Shown one piece after another: positions 1 to 8,342 of a stretch of 64,000 nt of DNA. The notes beneath the pieces are model-generated. The model was not told the DNA's origin and searched no databases. It was given only the letters and a program-made list of their open reading frames with translations. The translations under genes were made by a program, and so were the position numbers. Source of the stretch: Desulfolithobacter dissulfuricans (GTDB lineage Bacteria; Desulfobacterota; Desulfobulbia; Desulfobulbales; Desulfobulbaceae). The stretch covers positions 620,001-684,000 of the forward strand of contig NZ_AP024233.1 of the NCBI RefSeq assembly GCF_025998535.1, in the 5' to 3' direction. Position 1 is the stretch's first letter, and each line of letters opens with the position of its first letter.

Positions 1-1533
1 ATCAATATTCCACGGCAGCATGGCCTCGTAATCCTCCAGGGTGGCAGCCAGGGGTATCTTCTCGAAGATGTAGCGCAGGTAATTGTAAGGCTCCTGTCCA
101 TTGGCCCTGGCTGTCTCGACCAGGCTGTAGATCAGGGCGCTGGCCTCTGCTCCTTCCGGAGTGCCAGAAAAGAGCCAGTTCTTGCGGCCGACTACAAAGG
201 GACGGATACTGTTTTCTGCTCTATTGTTGTCCATAGATAGCCTCCCATCTTCCAGGTAGCCCACAAGACGATCCCACTGGCGCAGGGAGTAGGAAATGGC
301 CTGGCCGAGTAACCCCTTGGGCGGTGTCTGGGAGGATCTTTTCACCAGCCATCTGTAAAAGTCATCCAGGATCGGCCTGGACTGTTCCTGGCGCAGCCGA
401 TGGATCTCCTCCCGGACAAGCCCTGTTTTCTTCCACTTCTTTTCCAGGCTGTAGAGCCTGGAGATATAACCCAGTGCCTTGTCCGCACTGCCGCGTTTTC
501 TGTTTTTACCCTGGGCCCTGACCACATCCTTGAACTTACGTCGTGCGTGTGCCCAGCAGCCGACATGTCGGATCCCATCAACCTGGTCAAGAAAATCATA
601 ACCGGAATAGCCGTCTGTCTGCACGTATCCCCTGAAACCATCGAGGAAGTTCCTGGCCACATCTCCGCTCCGGGTCGGATGGTACTGATAGATCAACACC
701 TGCCTGTCGGGATCTCCCCTTTGAAAGATCCACATGTAGGATTTTGACGTCGGCTTCCGGCCCGGCTCCTTCAAGACCTGGACCGTGGTCTCATCGACAT
801 GGATATAAGACCCGGCAAGAACTTCCTCCTGGAGCAGGTTGAGCAGGGGCTGGCAGGCTTTGGCCGCCTGCATGGCCCAGTTGCACATGGATGCACGCGA
901 CAGTTCCAGCCCAATGCGGGCAAACAGCTTTTCCTGCCGATAAAACGGCAGGTGGTCAACAAACTTTGCCACCAGGATATGAGACAGCAACCCAGCCGTG
1001 GCAATGGACTTCGGGATAATCTGTGCCGGCGGCGGAGCAACCTTTACTGTCGGCCCCTCGTCCTGCACGCCTTCACAGTTCCTGCAGGCATACTTGGGAC
1101 GGATATGACGAATCACCTGCACCCGGGCCGGAACGATATCGAGCTGCTCGGACACCTCCTCCCCTATGCGGGTCAGCTCGCAGCCGCAACGGCAGACCTT
1201 GTCCTTGTCGTCGATATCATGAACGACCTCGATCCTGGGCAGGTCCTCGGGCAGAGGTTTCCGGCCGCGCTTCCTGCGGGTATGACCAGTGACCTCAACC
1301 CCAGGGTCGGCAGGCTCCACATCCGAAGGCTCGGGCATATCGAACAGGGGCAGTTGGACCTTGTTGTTAACAACAGGAGTTTTTTCGCTCGTGCGACTGA
1401 ACAGCAAGGCCCTCAGATGGCGGACCTGCTCGTGCAGGATGCTGGTTTCCCGGTCATGGCGCTCAAGGATCTCAAGCAGGATCTGCTTGAGCTGTTCGCT
1501 GTCTTCGGGCAATGTGGATACGTCTATTTTCAT
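1..1533 (-). CDS. tnpC: IS66 transposase TnpC, C-terminus cut by window edge
   Basis: DDE transposase of IS66. Only the last 12 codons or so are missing; the same protein is complete (522 aa) in copy 2. A coiled N-terminus is followed by a zinc-ribbon-like segment with CRCGC and CRNC cysteines. The catalytic core has HVDETT, QTDGYSGYD and DNNRAENSIRPF motifs. The start at 1533 matches the copy 2 start at 6736. It follows tnpB after 59 bp, as usual in IS66. Confidence 0.93.
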   Translation of the reverse strand, partial: MKIDVSTLPEDSEQLKQILLEILERHDRETSILHEQVRHLRALLFSRTSEKTPVVNNKVQLPLFDMPEPSDVEPADPGVEVTGHTRRKRGRKPLPEDLPRIEVVHDIDDKDKVCRCGCELTRIGEEVSEQLDIVPARVQVIRHIRPKYACRNCEGVQDEGPTVKVAPPPAQIIPKSIATAGLLSHILVAKFVDHLPFYRQEKLFARIGLELSRASMCNWAMQAAKACQPLLNLLQEEVLAGSYIHVDETTVQVLKEPGRKPTSKSYMWIFQRGDPDRQVLIYQYHPTRSGDVARNFLDGFRGYVQTDGYSGYDFLDQVDGIRHVGCWAHARRKFKDVVRAQGKNRKRGSADKALGYISRLYSLEKKWKKTGLVREEIHRLRQEQSRPILDDFYRWLVKRSSQTPPKGLLGQAISYSLRQWDRLVGYLEDGRLSMDNNRAENSIRPFVVGRKNWLFSGTPEGAEASALIYSLVETARANGQEPYNYLRYIFEKIPLAATLEDYEAMLPWNID

Positions 1534-1592
1534 AGACGTATATGTAACATATCATCTTGTTTTTTCAAGGTTTTTCTGCAAAAAAGTGTGCT

Positions 1593-1946
1593 TTACACCA
1601 CCAATTCATAGCGCAGTTCCTCGTGCCCACAGCATCGGTCCAGGGACAGGCCATCCAACAGCCAGGCCAGCTCCCGACCCCTGATGGCAAGGACCTCTGC
1701 CTCAGTCTGCGGCCAGCTGAACCGATCCTTTTCCAGCCGTTTGTGCCACAGGCAAAATCCGTTGCTGTCCCAGTAGAGCACCTTGACCATATCCCGCTTC
1801 CGGTTGCAGAATCCGAACAGATGACCGGACAAAGGGTCCAGTTCCAGCTCCTCGGCAACCAGAATGGACAACCCGTTGATCGACTTGCGCATGTCTGTTG
1901 GACCCGGGGCGATATAGACCCGGACAGAACTTGCGGGAAAAAACAT
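1593..1946 (-). CDS. tnpB: IS66 Orf2 accessory protein TnpB
   Basis: 117-aa IS66 Orf2 family protein, required with TnpA and TnpC for efficient IS66 transposition. The family signature near the N-terminus is visible (YIAPGPTDMRKSINGL), followed by the HLFGFCNRKRDMVKVLYWD core. The frame can be extended upstream to 2153. The ATG at 1946 overlaps the tnpA stop as TAATG, the translational coupling typical of this family, so I use that start. Confidence 0.92.
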   Translation of the reverse strand: MFFPASSVRVYIAPGPTDMRKSINGLSILVAEELELDPLSGHLFGFCNRKRDMVKVLYWDSNGFCLWHKRLEKDRFSWPQTEAEVLAIRGRELAWLLDGLSLDRCCGHEELRYELVV

Positions 1947-2296
1947 TATCGCTGCTCCAGGACCGCCAGCAACCTGGAAAGGGCAGAAGGCGAAAAGTCG
2001 TTCTCCACTTCCACGGTCAGGTTGCCGGGCAGGCAGGTAATCCGTAATGGAGCAGATCCTCTCTGGACACGAGTCCGGCAGGCACCATGTAAAACACCGG
2101 CGGGAACCAGTCTCCTCTCCTGATTGCCATCGGCGCGGCCCAGCTTTCGGCACCAGTAGGTCAGGGCATGGTAGGATACTCCCCTCCGGCGACAGTACTC
2201 GGCCCGACTCAGACCGCTCCGATCAAGTGCTTTTACATGGGCCTGCCAGTGGTGCTGGCCAAGTGCATCATTTACCTGCTCGTTCTTTATGCTCAT
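1946..2296 (-). CDS. tnpA: IS66 Orf1 accessory protein TnpA
   Basis: 116-aa IS66 Orf1 (TnpA-like) protein with a helix-turn-helix-like N-terminus (SRAEYCRRRGVSYHALTYW), probably DNA binding. The start at 2296 is chosen because AGGAGG lies 6 bases upstream; the longer reading from 2323 starts upstream of this ribosome site. The stop overlaps the tnpB start. Confidence 0.9.
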   Translation of the reverse strand: MSIKNEQVNDALGQHHWQAHVKALDRSGLSRAEYCRRRGVSYHALTYWCRKLGRADGNQERRLVPAGVLHGACRTRVQRGSAPLRITCLPGNLTVEVENDFSPSALSRLLAVLEQR

Positions 2297-2382
2297 ACGC
2301 AACCTCCTGTGAATAGGTATCATGGTTGCTTGGCAGTATGGCAGAACTTACTGGGGCATTGAAGATGTGGTTCTTTTTGCGC

Positions 2383-3087
2383 TTACTCAATGACAATGGT
2401 CTTGAGATGGGGATGCTCGCGCCGGAAATCAGTCAGGTAACGCTTGGCCGCATTTCGTTCACAGTCGTTCTTGCTGCTGCCGTCCTGCTTGACGATCATC
2501 TCCGGGCAGGTGGGAATCACTTCCGAACGGTCCGGATGGACAAAGGCCCCGGCAAACATCTGTTGGTAATATTCGACCTTGCCGTTGCGCTTCCTCTTGC
2601 TCAGGCAATAGTCGGAGCCCATCTTTTCAGAGGTGTAAATACCGGTGCCGTCCAGGGCAAGAAGATAATATCCGCCCAGCCAGGTCATCTTCTCCAGTAC
2701 CTTGCCACGCTGAAGCTGGGCAAAAATACTTTTGAACGGACGACGCAGATCCCTGACGGAAACCTCATCCAGAACAGTGCGCATCTGGCTGTCGCTGGGG
2801 ATGCGGCTGACACCGAATACCCCCTGCAGGCTGTCGGGCTCTTCCCGGCGCCTTTCATCAAAAGCAAGCAGTGATGGATCTTTCAGGCAAAACATGGCAA
2901 AACCGGACATCAGTACATCGGGCAAAGATATTGAACTGTTGGCGGCCCGATGATCCACCACTCGGTTAAAATCCTCGCGTATGCGGGAATACAAGGTATC
3001 GGCATTGAGGTGACAGCGCATTTTTATCCGACGAAATGTTTTTCCGCTGTTACGGTAGTTGCGAATGAATCTGCTGAGTGTCGACAT
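2383..3087 (-). pseudogene. DDE transposase, 3' half removed by IS66 insertion
   Basis: The N-terminal 234 residues of an IS4-superfamily-like DDE transposase remain, including the first catalytic region (LLALDGTGIYTSEK). The reading frame runs into the IS66 right end after ...KTIVIE: the last E codon uses the first base of the IS66 repeat and the next IS66 bases supply TAA. The missing C-terminus should lie to the left of IS66 copy 1, outside this window. The exact IS family is not certain. Confidence 0.8.
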
Positions 3088-3283
3088 GGCATATCTCCTT
3101 GTAACGAATTGATATTACAGAGAAAAATGCCGCCGATCTTTTCAGCCATGTCAAGTAAAAAATCAAGTTCTTGAGAAAAAATTATGTTGTGATTACACCA
3201 TGCTACGACACAGAAGTTTACGAAACCGCTCTCCCGGAAGCCGCATTATTTATGCGTTCCGGGCATAACGGGAATTGCTGGTG
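3088..3283. other. Intergenic segment with two hairpins downstream of the DUF262 gene
   Basis: No gene is seen here. One hairpin spans 3233-3263 (CCCGGAA..CGCAT arms). A second, 3262-3290, has perfect 8-bp arms GGCATAAC/GTTATGCC and contains the DUF262 stop codon. The second resembles the outer core sites of an integron attC but is much shorter than a normal attC (13-nt loop), so it may be a deleted recombination site. The presumed end of the truncated transposon also lies here but could not be located. Confidence 0.45.
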
Positions 3284-4852
3284 TTATGCCATCAATTCAA
3301 TAGCTTTATTTTCTAATAAAGTTGCTCTTTTATCGAGAAATTCTTGATAATCAATTTCTGTAATATCTTCTGGTAGCAATGCTCTCCCTAGATAATCATT
3401 TTTCTTTTCAACAGGAATATCATTTATATATTCAGAAGGAGATTTGTCTTTTATCTTGTTGTTGTCACCTCTAGTTAAAAAACAAATATTTGCCAGAACA
3501 TTTATTTGTTTGGTTGTAAAACCTTGATCCTTTAGATATTTTTGGGGGAAAATATGGTGAAATTCATTCTTATTCACCTTTTGTAGAATTTTATCTAAAT
3601 CGATCCTTGCTCCGCTTAAAAGTGAAAATGGATTTAGCGTACTCAATAGTAAAATAAGTGATCTTGAATTCGCATTTGCAATTGAAAAATTAGATGATTT
3701 AAAATCAAATTTAACTTCATTATTTATAAAATCAAAAGGATAATCCTCGTTATCTTTAAGTTTTAATATTTCTCGTATATCATTAGCCTGCTTTTCATTA
3801 ACACCAGCAGAAAATCTCCTAGTAAAAATAGATCTCCAGAACCATTTAGTTAGTTTGTCTTTTTGTTGATCCGTATATGGTTGTCCTTCAACTTTATTTG
3901 TTGCAAAAAAACAGCATAGAGGAACTAATGTGCCAGGAAATGGTAATAATTTGAAATTTTTAACATTCAGCTCTCTTTTTAAGAAATCAATAGCACCAAT
4001 AATTCCACGGCGTATACGTTCAAAATTCTGCCTTATTTCTTCGCCTTGCATTTCCAGAATTTTGGCAGGGGTTGTTTCACCTTTTATGATTCCTGCGCAT
4101 ATTCTCAATTGAAGATCTCTATTATTGCATAATTCATCAAATCCATGTTCGACTATTTCTTCTTGCAGATCAGCAAATTTTTCTGTTAAATCGAAATCGT
4201 CTGACCAGCTCCAAGCTGAAAGTAATTGAAAAACATCCAATTCTGTTCCAGCTCTATTTATACGTTCGAAAACAATAGCCACATTATTACGATTATCTGA
4301 TTCGAATATTTCATTTGGTATTAAATATTCTTTGAATTTTTCTTGCAACTTATCTATTTTTACTACAATATCATCATTCAACGTACTCGTTGCTTTTCTA
4401 TAGGCAACAGTATCAAAAAAAACATTCACAGGAAAATGTCTATTAAGATCAACTTCATTATTCTCAAGTGGCAAAAATAATGATTCTTGAATATTTTCTT
4501 CAGCCATTATATCAAAATAAATATCAATCCAATTATTTTCGATTGGTGTAAGTTCTGTCTGAAATACACTAAATAAACTTGTTATTCGTTGCTGACCATC
4601 TAGAACGTAATTTACAGGATAATCCCTTTGAGGCTCAGGCAATTTGAAACGGCCTAAATTTTTTTCAGTGGCCAAACGATTGTCAGTTTTCCAGAGTATT
4701 ATTGTTCCAATTGGAAAGCCTTTATAAATACTATCAAGCAGAAAAGCTACTTGTTCAGGCTCCCAAACGAAGTCTCGTTGAAAAGCTGGAATTCGAATGT
4801 CACCTAATGTAATTCGTTCAATGAGTTTTCTAATGGTTATTGGCTCGCTCAT
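3284..4852 (-). CDS. DUF262/DUF1524 protein, GmrSD-like candidate restriction nuclease
   Basis: 522-aa protein joining an N-terminal DUF262 (GmrS-type, ParB-like NTPase) domain to a C-terminal DUF1524-like HNH nuclease. DUF262 shows IPAFQRDFVW at residues 21-30 and the nucleotide-binding DGQQR at 85-89. The HNH part starts near residue 429 with EFHHIFPQ and continues to a conserved Asn region (LTRGDNNKIKDKSP). Known relatives are type IV enzymes that cut modified phage DNA (GmrSD) and SspE-like proteins; the substrate here is unknown. The gene is clearly more AT-rich than its surroundings, suggesting transfer. The start has a purine-rich GAGAGAGAA upstream. An attC-like site ends about 20 bp before the start, and the stop codon is buried in a core-site-like repeat, as in integron cassettes. 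Confidence 0.85.
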   Translation of the reverse strand: MSEPITIRKLIERITLGDIRIPAFQRDFVWEPEQVAFLLDSIYKGFPIGTIILWKTDNRLATEKNLGRFKLPEPQRDYPVNYVLDGQQRITSLFSVFQTELTPIENNWIDIYFDIMAEENIQESLFLPLENNEVDLNRHFPVNVFFDTVAYRKATSTLNDDIVVKIDKLQEKFKEYLIPNEIFESDNRNNVAIVFERINRAGTELDVFQLLSAWSWSDDFDLTEKFADLQEEIVEHGFDELCNNRDLQLRICAGIIKGETTPAKILEMQGEEIRQNFERIRRGIIGAIDFLKRELNVKNFKLLPFPGTLVPLCCFFATNKVEGQPYTDQQKDKLTKWFWRSIFTRRFSAGVNEKQANDIREILKLKDNEDYPFDFINNEVKFDFKSSNFSIANANSRSLILLLSTLNPFSLLSGARIDLDKILQKVNKNEFHHIFPQKYLKDQGFTTKQINVLANICFLTRGDNNKIKDKSPSEYINDIPVEKKNDYLGRALLPEDITEIDYQEFLDKRATLLENKAIELMA

Positions 4853-4871
4853 ATTTTATTCTCTCTCTAAG

Positions 4872-4950
4872 GCATAACGTGTGGGTCACTTGCGGCTATG
4901 GAGCGCAGCGGAATAGCCGTCAATGTGCACCCAATTGTTCGCTCTGTTAT
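4872..4950 (-). other. attC-like recombination site between two cassette-like genes
   Basis: Read on the minus strand, the site opens with AATAAC directly after the HNH-gene stop codon and closes with CGTTATGCC just before the DUF262 gene. Inside are imperfect arms, GGGTGCACATTGACGGCTAT against ATAGCCGCAAGTGACCC. They pair with a few unpaired bases on one side, as in attC folded hairpins, where such extrahelical bases set orientation. Length (about 80 bp), position and core sites all fit an integron attC. No integrase gene is in the window. Confidence 0.65.
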
Positions 4951-5148
4951 TTAAGCTATTACTTCAATTACCCTAAAATCTGGCTCCGGAAATTCTGCTT
5001 TGTTCGGAGACATAACACGAGAGTCCAATGGCGTGATAATGATCATGCCAAGGAGTTGAAGCCGAAAAGCTTCAAACTCATCAAATTGACAAACAGACAG
5101 ACTCACACCATTCACCCAGTCTAGTAATGAAATCCCATTTTGAAACTG
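4951..5148 (-). pseudogene. 3' fragment of the HNH gene interrupted by IS66 copy 2
   Basis: This encodes the last 65 residues of the protein whose 5' part is at 7590-8129. Joining codon 180 (AAG at 7592-7590) to CAG at 5148-5146 gives an open frame with no frameshift that stops with TAA at 4953-4951. The fragment begins QFQNGISLLDW and ends FRVIEVIA. The stop codon abuts the attC-like site. No start or ribosome site was looked for, as this is only a remnant. Confidence 0.8.
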
Positions 5149-5167
5149 CTTGAACAGTAACCGCTAA

Positions 5168-6736
5168 TTAATCCCCACCTAACTGGCCGATCAACTGCCT
5201 GGGATCAATATTCCACGGCAGCATGGCCTCGTAATCCTCCAGGGTGGCAGCCAGGGGTATCTTCTCGAAGATGTAGCGCAGGTAATTGTAAGGCTCCTGT
5301 CCATTGGCCCTGGCTGTCTCGACCAGGCTGTAGATCAGGGCGCTGGCCTCTGCTCCTTCCGGAGTGCCAGAAAAGAGCCAGTTCTTGCGGCCGACTACAA
5401 AGGGACGGATACTGTTTTCTGCTCTATTGTTGTCCATAGATAGCCTCCCATCTTCCAGGTAGCCCACAAGACGATCCCACTGGCGCAGGGAGTAGGAAAT
5501 GGCCTGGCCGAGTAACCCCTTGGGCGGTGTCTGGGAGGATCTTTTCACCAGCCATCTGTAAAAGTCATCCAGGATCGGCCTGGACTGTTCCTGGCGCAGC
5601 CGATGGATCTCCTCCCGGACAAGCCCTGTTTTCTTCCACTTCTTTTCCAGGCTGTAGAGCCTGGAGATATAACCCAGTGCCTTGTCCGCACTGCCGCGTT
5701 TTCTGTTTTTACCCTGGGCCCTGACCACATCCTTGAACTTACGTCGTGCGTGTGCCCAGCAGCCGACATGTCGGATCCCATCAACCTGGTCAAGAAAATC
5801 ATAACCGGAATAGCCGTCTGTCTGCACGTATCCCCTGAAACCATCGAGGAAGTTCCTGGCCACATCTCCGCTCCGGGTCGGATGGTACTGATAGATCAAC
5901 ACCTGCCTGTCGGGATCTCCCCTTTGAAAGATCCACATGTAGGATTTTGACGTCGGCTTCCGGCCCGGCTCCTTCAAGACCTGGACCGTGGTCTCATCGA
6001 CATGGATATAAGACCCGGCAAGAACTTCCTCCTGGAGCAGGTTGAGCAGGGGCTGGCAGGCTTTGGCCGCCTGCATGGCCCAGTTGCACATGGATGCACG
6101 CGACAGTTCCAGCCCAATGCGGGCAAACAGCTTTTCCTGCCGATAAAACGGCAGGTGGTCAACAAACTTTGCCACCAGGATATGAGACAGCAACCCAGCC
6201 GTGGCAATGGACTTCGGGATAATCTGTGCCGGCGGCGGAGCAACCTTTACTGTCGGCCCCTCGTCCTGCACGCCTTCACAGTTCCTGCAGGCATACTTGG
6301 GACGGATATGACGAATCACCTGCACCCGGGCCGGAACGATATCGAGCTGCTCGGACACCTCCTCCCCTATGCGGGTCAGCTCGCAGCCGCAACGGCAGAC
6401 CTTGTCCTTGTCGTCGATATCATGAACGACCTCGATCCTGGGCAGGTCCTCGGGCAGAGGTTTCCGGCCGCGCTTCCTGCGGGTATGACCAGTGACCTCA
6501 ACCCCAGGGTCGGCAGGCTCCACATCCGAAGGCTCGGGCATATCGAACAGGGGCAGTTGGACCTTGTTGTTAACAACAGGAGTTTTTTCGCTCGTGCGAC
6601 TGAACAGCAAGGCCCTCAGATGGCGGACCTGCTCGTGCAGGATGCTGGTTTCCCGGTCATGGCGCTCAAGGATCTCAAGCAGGATCTGCTTGAGCTGTTC
6701 GCTGTCTTCGGGCAATGTGGATACGTCTATTTTCAT
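5168..6736 (-). CDS. tnpC: IS66 transposase TnpC
   Basis: Complete 522-aa IS66 transposase, identical over the shared part to the truncated copy at 1-1533. An N-terminal coiled segment (residues 1-60) precedes a basic patch (GHTRRKRGRKPLPEDLP), a cysteine zinc-ribbon-like region (about 115-160) and the DDE core (HVDETT near 245, QTDGYSGYD near 308, DNNRAENSIRPF near 438). The C-terminal tail is GEDPRQL-like (MLPWNIDPRQLIGQL). The stop lies 11 bp inside the left end of the element. Confidence 0.96.
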   Translation of the reverse strand: MKIDVSTLPEDSEQLKQILLEILERHDRETSILHEQVRHLRALLFSRTSEKTPVVNNKVQLPLFDMPEPSDVEPADPGVEVTGHTRRKRGRKPLPEDLPRIEVVHDIDDKDKVCRCGCELTRIGEEVSEQLDIVPARVQVIRHIRPKYACRNCEGVQDEGPTVKVAPPPAQIIPKSIATAGLLSHILVAKFVDHLPFYRQEKLFARIGLELSRASMCNWAMQAAKACQPLLNLLQEEVLAGSYIHVDETTVQVLKEPGRKPTSKSYMWIFQRGDPDRQVLIYQYHPTRSGDVARNFLDGFRGYVQTDGYSGYDFLDQVDGIRHVGCWAHARRKFKDVVRAQGKNRKRGSADKALGYISRLYSLEKKWKKTGLVREEIHRLRQEQSRPILDDFYRWLVKRSSQTPPKGLLGQAISYSLRQWDRLVGYLEDGRLSMDNNRAENSIRPFVVGRKNWLFSGTPEGAEASALIYSLVETARANGQEPYNYLRYIFEKIPLAATLEDYEAMLPWNIDPRQLIGQLGGD

Positions 6737-6795
6737 AGACGTATATGTAACATATCATCTTGTTTTTTCAAGGTTTTTCTGCAAAAAAGTGTGCT

Positions 6796-7149
6796 TTACA
6801 CCACCAATTCATAGCGCAGTTCCTCGTGCCCACAGCATCGGTCCAGGGACAGGCCATCCAACAGCCAGGCCAGCTCCCGACCCCTGATGGCAAGGACCTC
6901 TGCCTCAGTCTGCGGCCAGCTGAACCGATCCTTTTCCAGCCGTTTGTGCCACAGGCAAAATCCGTTGCTGTCCCAGTAGAGCACCTTGACCATATCCCGC
7001 TTCCGGTTGCAGAATCCGAACAGATGACCGGACAAAGGGTCCAGTTCCAGCTCCTCGGCAACCAGAATGGACAACCCGTTGATCGACTTGCGCATGTCTG
7101 TTGGACCCGGGGCGATATAGACCCGGACAGAACTTGCGGGAAAAAACAT
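6796..7149 (-). CDS. tnpB: IS66 Orf2 accessory protein TnpB
   Basis: 117 aa, the same sequence as the copy at 1593-1946. The start overlaps the tnpA stop (TAATG). It carries the IS66 Orf2 signature near the N-terminus (GPTDMRKSINGL). Confidence 0.94.
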   Translation of the reverse strand: MFFPASSVRVYIAPGPTDMRKSINGLSILVAEELELDPLSGHLFGFCNRKRDMVKVLYWDSNGFCLWHKRLEKDRFSWPQTEAEVLAIRGRELAWLLDGLSLDRCCGHEELRYELVV

Positions 7150-7499
7150 TATCGCTGCTCCAGGACCGCCAGCAACCTGGAAAGGGCAGAAGGCGAAAAG
7201 TCGTTCTCCACTTCCACGGTCAGGTTGCCGGGCAGGCAGGTAATCCGTAATGGAGCAGATCCTCTCTGGACACGAGTCCGGCAGGCACCATGTAAAACAC
7301 CGGCGGGAACCAGTCTCCTCTCCTGATTGCCATCGGCGCGGCCCAGCTTTCGGCACCAGTAGGTCAGGGCATGGTAGGATACTCCCCTCCGGCGACAGTA
7401 CTCGGCCCGACTCAGACCGCTCCGATCAAGTGCTTTTACATGGGCCTGCCAGTGGTGCTGGCCAAGTGCATCATTTACCTGCTCGTTCTTTATGCTCAT
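7149..7499 (-). CDS. tnpA: IS66 Orf1 accessory protein TnpA
   Basis: 116 aa, the same as the copy at 1946-2296, with a helix-turn-helix-like segment. AGGAGG sits 6 bases upstream of the chosen ATG, which supports this start over the in-frame ATG at 7526. Confidence 0.92.
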   Translation of the reverse strand: MSIKNEQVNDALGQHHWQAHVKALDRSGLSRAEYCRRRGVSYHALTYWCRKLGRADGNQERRLVPAGVLHGACRTRVQRGSAPLRITCLPGNLTVEVENDFSPSALSRLLAVLEQR

Positions 7500-7589
7500 A
7501 CGCAACCTCCTGTGAATAGGTATCATGGTTGCTTGGCAGTATGGCAGAACTTACTGGGGCATTGAAGATGTGGTTCTTTTTGCGCTTAC

Positions 7590-8129
7590 CTTGAACAGGA
7601 GACCGTGGTCTGTGTTAATCATGAACCACCACCTTGTGCCTTTTGCTGGCATACGGGCAAACATTCTAGCCGAATCAAACTTTGGGCTTTGGGCATCATC
7701 TGGGCAATCGTTCGCTACCACCTCAAGTCCCATTTTGACTAGCATACGGCAGACAACAAGTGGTTCTGTGGGTTCTGCGAGAATCCTAACTTGATTGAGT
7801 CGCCCGCTGTTGATGCCTCGTTCAATATCCTCCGAAGTTGGATCAATTCCGATGCATCCGGGAAGTGGACTTCCTTTCAGCGTGCCGAGGCATGTACTCA
7901 GCTTGGGAGCCTTGCCCTTGCGGGTAGGAATCCCCAGCAAGACGCGAAATGGGAGAAAAGGAAAACTGCCCAAAGCAGGATTTTCGACTTTCTCTCCAAA
8001 ATACTGATTGCACCCACTGCAAACGATACCGTCAGGAAGGCATGCCCACTCCTCACCGCCCAAAGACGCTGGCAGGATATGGCTTGTCGTAGAATCGCTT
8101 GTGTCATGTTTGCAGAATATGCAGTTCAT
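7590..8129 (-). pseudogene. HNH_5-type nuclease gene, 5' part (interrupted by IS66 copy 2)
   Basis: The first 180 codons of a protein that was 245 aa before IS66 inserted. The N-terminus has the pattern of HNH_5-type endonucleases: CIFC near residue 4, SHILPASLGG around 16-25, and CSGCN around 38-42, giving paired cysteines around a histidine. In the current sequence the frame runs on into IS66 and stops at 7551, giving a 192-aa product with a foreign tail. Substrate unknown. The gene lies upstream of the attC-like site and the DUF262 gene in the same orientation, so both may be cassette-borne nuclease or defence genes. Confidence 0.75.
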
Positions 8130-8149
8130 AATTTGATAGCGAACAAGTT

Positions 8150-8173
8150 ATTATACAGGTCTGGATAACCTGT
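8150..8173 (-). promoter_or_regulatory. Putative promoter -10 and overlapping inverted repeat for the HNH cassette gene
   Basis: On the minus strand a perfect TATAAT occupies 8155-8150, about 20 bp before the HNH ATG. An inverted repeat ACAGGT-N7-ACCTGT (8155-8173) fills the spacer just upstream of it. No good -35 is seen. The placement would suit an operator for a repressor, or a cassette-array promoter. Confidence 0.35.
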
Positions 8174-8342
8174 GCTGATCTTATCGTGCTGATAATGTAA
8201 AAATAGTGAGTTGGAAAAATTCTGGCAGTATATCATGCAGGTAAAACTGGATACCAGGCAGCCGTATATCATTCAATGTTCAAGATTTCTTCCGGCACAA
8301 GTCGGCATGCGCGACTTTCTTGAGAGGAAATCAAGCGGGACG

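Larger units (their letters stand above)
1..2386 (-). mobile_element. IS66-family insertion sequence, copy 1 (left end outside the window)
   Basis: This is a three-gene IS66 element (tnpA, tnpB, tnpC, all leftward). Its sequence matches copy 2 at 5157-7589 throughout the part present. By alignment with copy 2, about 47 bp of its left end lie outside the window. The right terminal inverted repeat ends at 2386 (GTAAGCGCAAAAAG read on the minus strand). The next 8 bp, TCAATGAC at 2387-2394, are the expected target duplication; its partner should lie just beyond the missing left end. The element is inserted into another transposase gene. Confidence 0.93.
5157..7589 (-). mobile_element. IS66-family insertion sequence, copy 2 (complete, 2433 bp)
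   Basis: Complete element with left end GTAACCGC at 5157 and right end GTAAGCGC (minus strand) at 7589. It is flanked by a perfect 8-bp target duplication CTTGAACA at 5149-5156 and 7590-7597, the length expected for IS66. The private duplication shows that it inserted on its own and is not the arm of a composite transposon with copy 1. It splits an HNH-type gene. Confidence 0.97.

Noticed and set aside
1..7589. Composite transposon formed by two IS66 copies
   Set aside because: Copy 2 has its own perfect 8-bp duplication, and copy 1's right flank has a different sequence, so each inserted separately.
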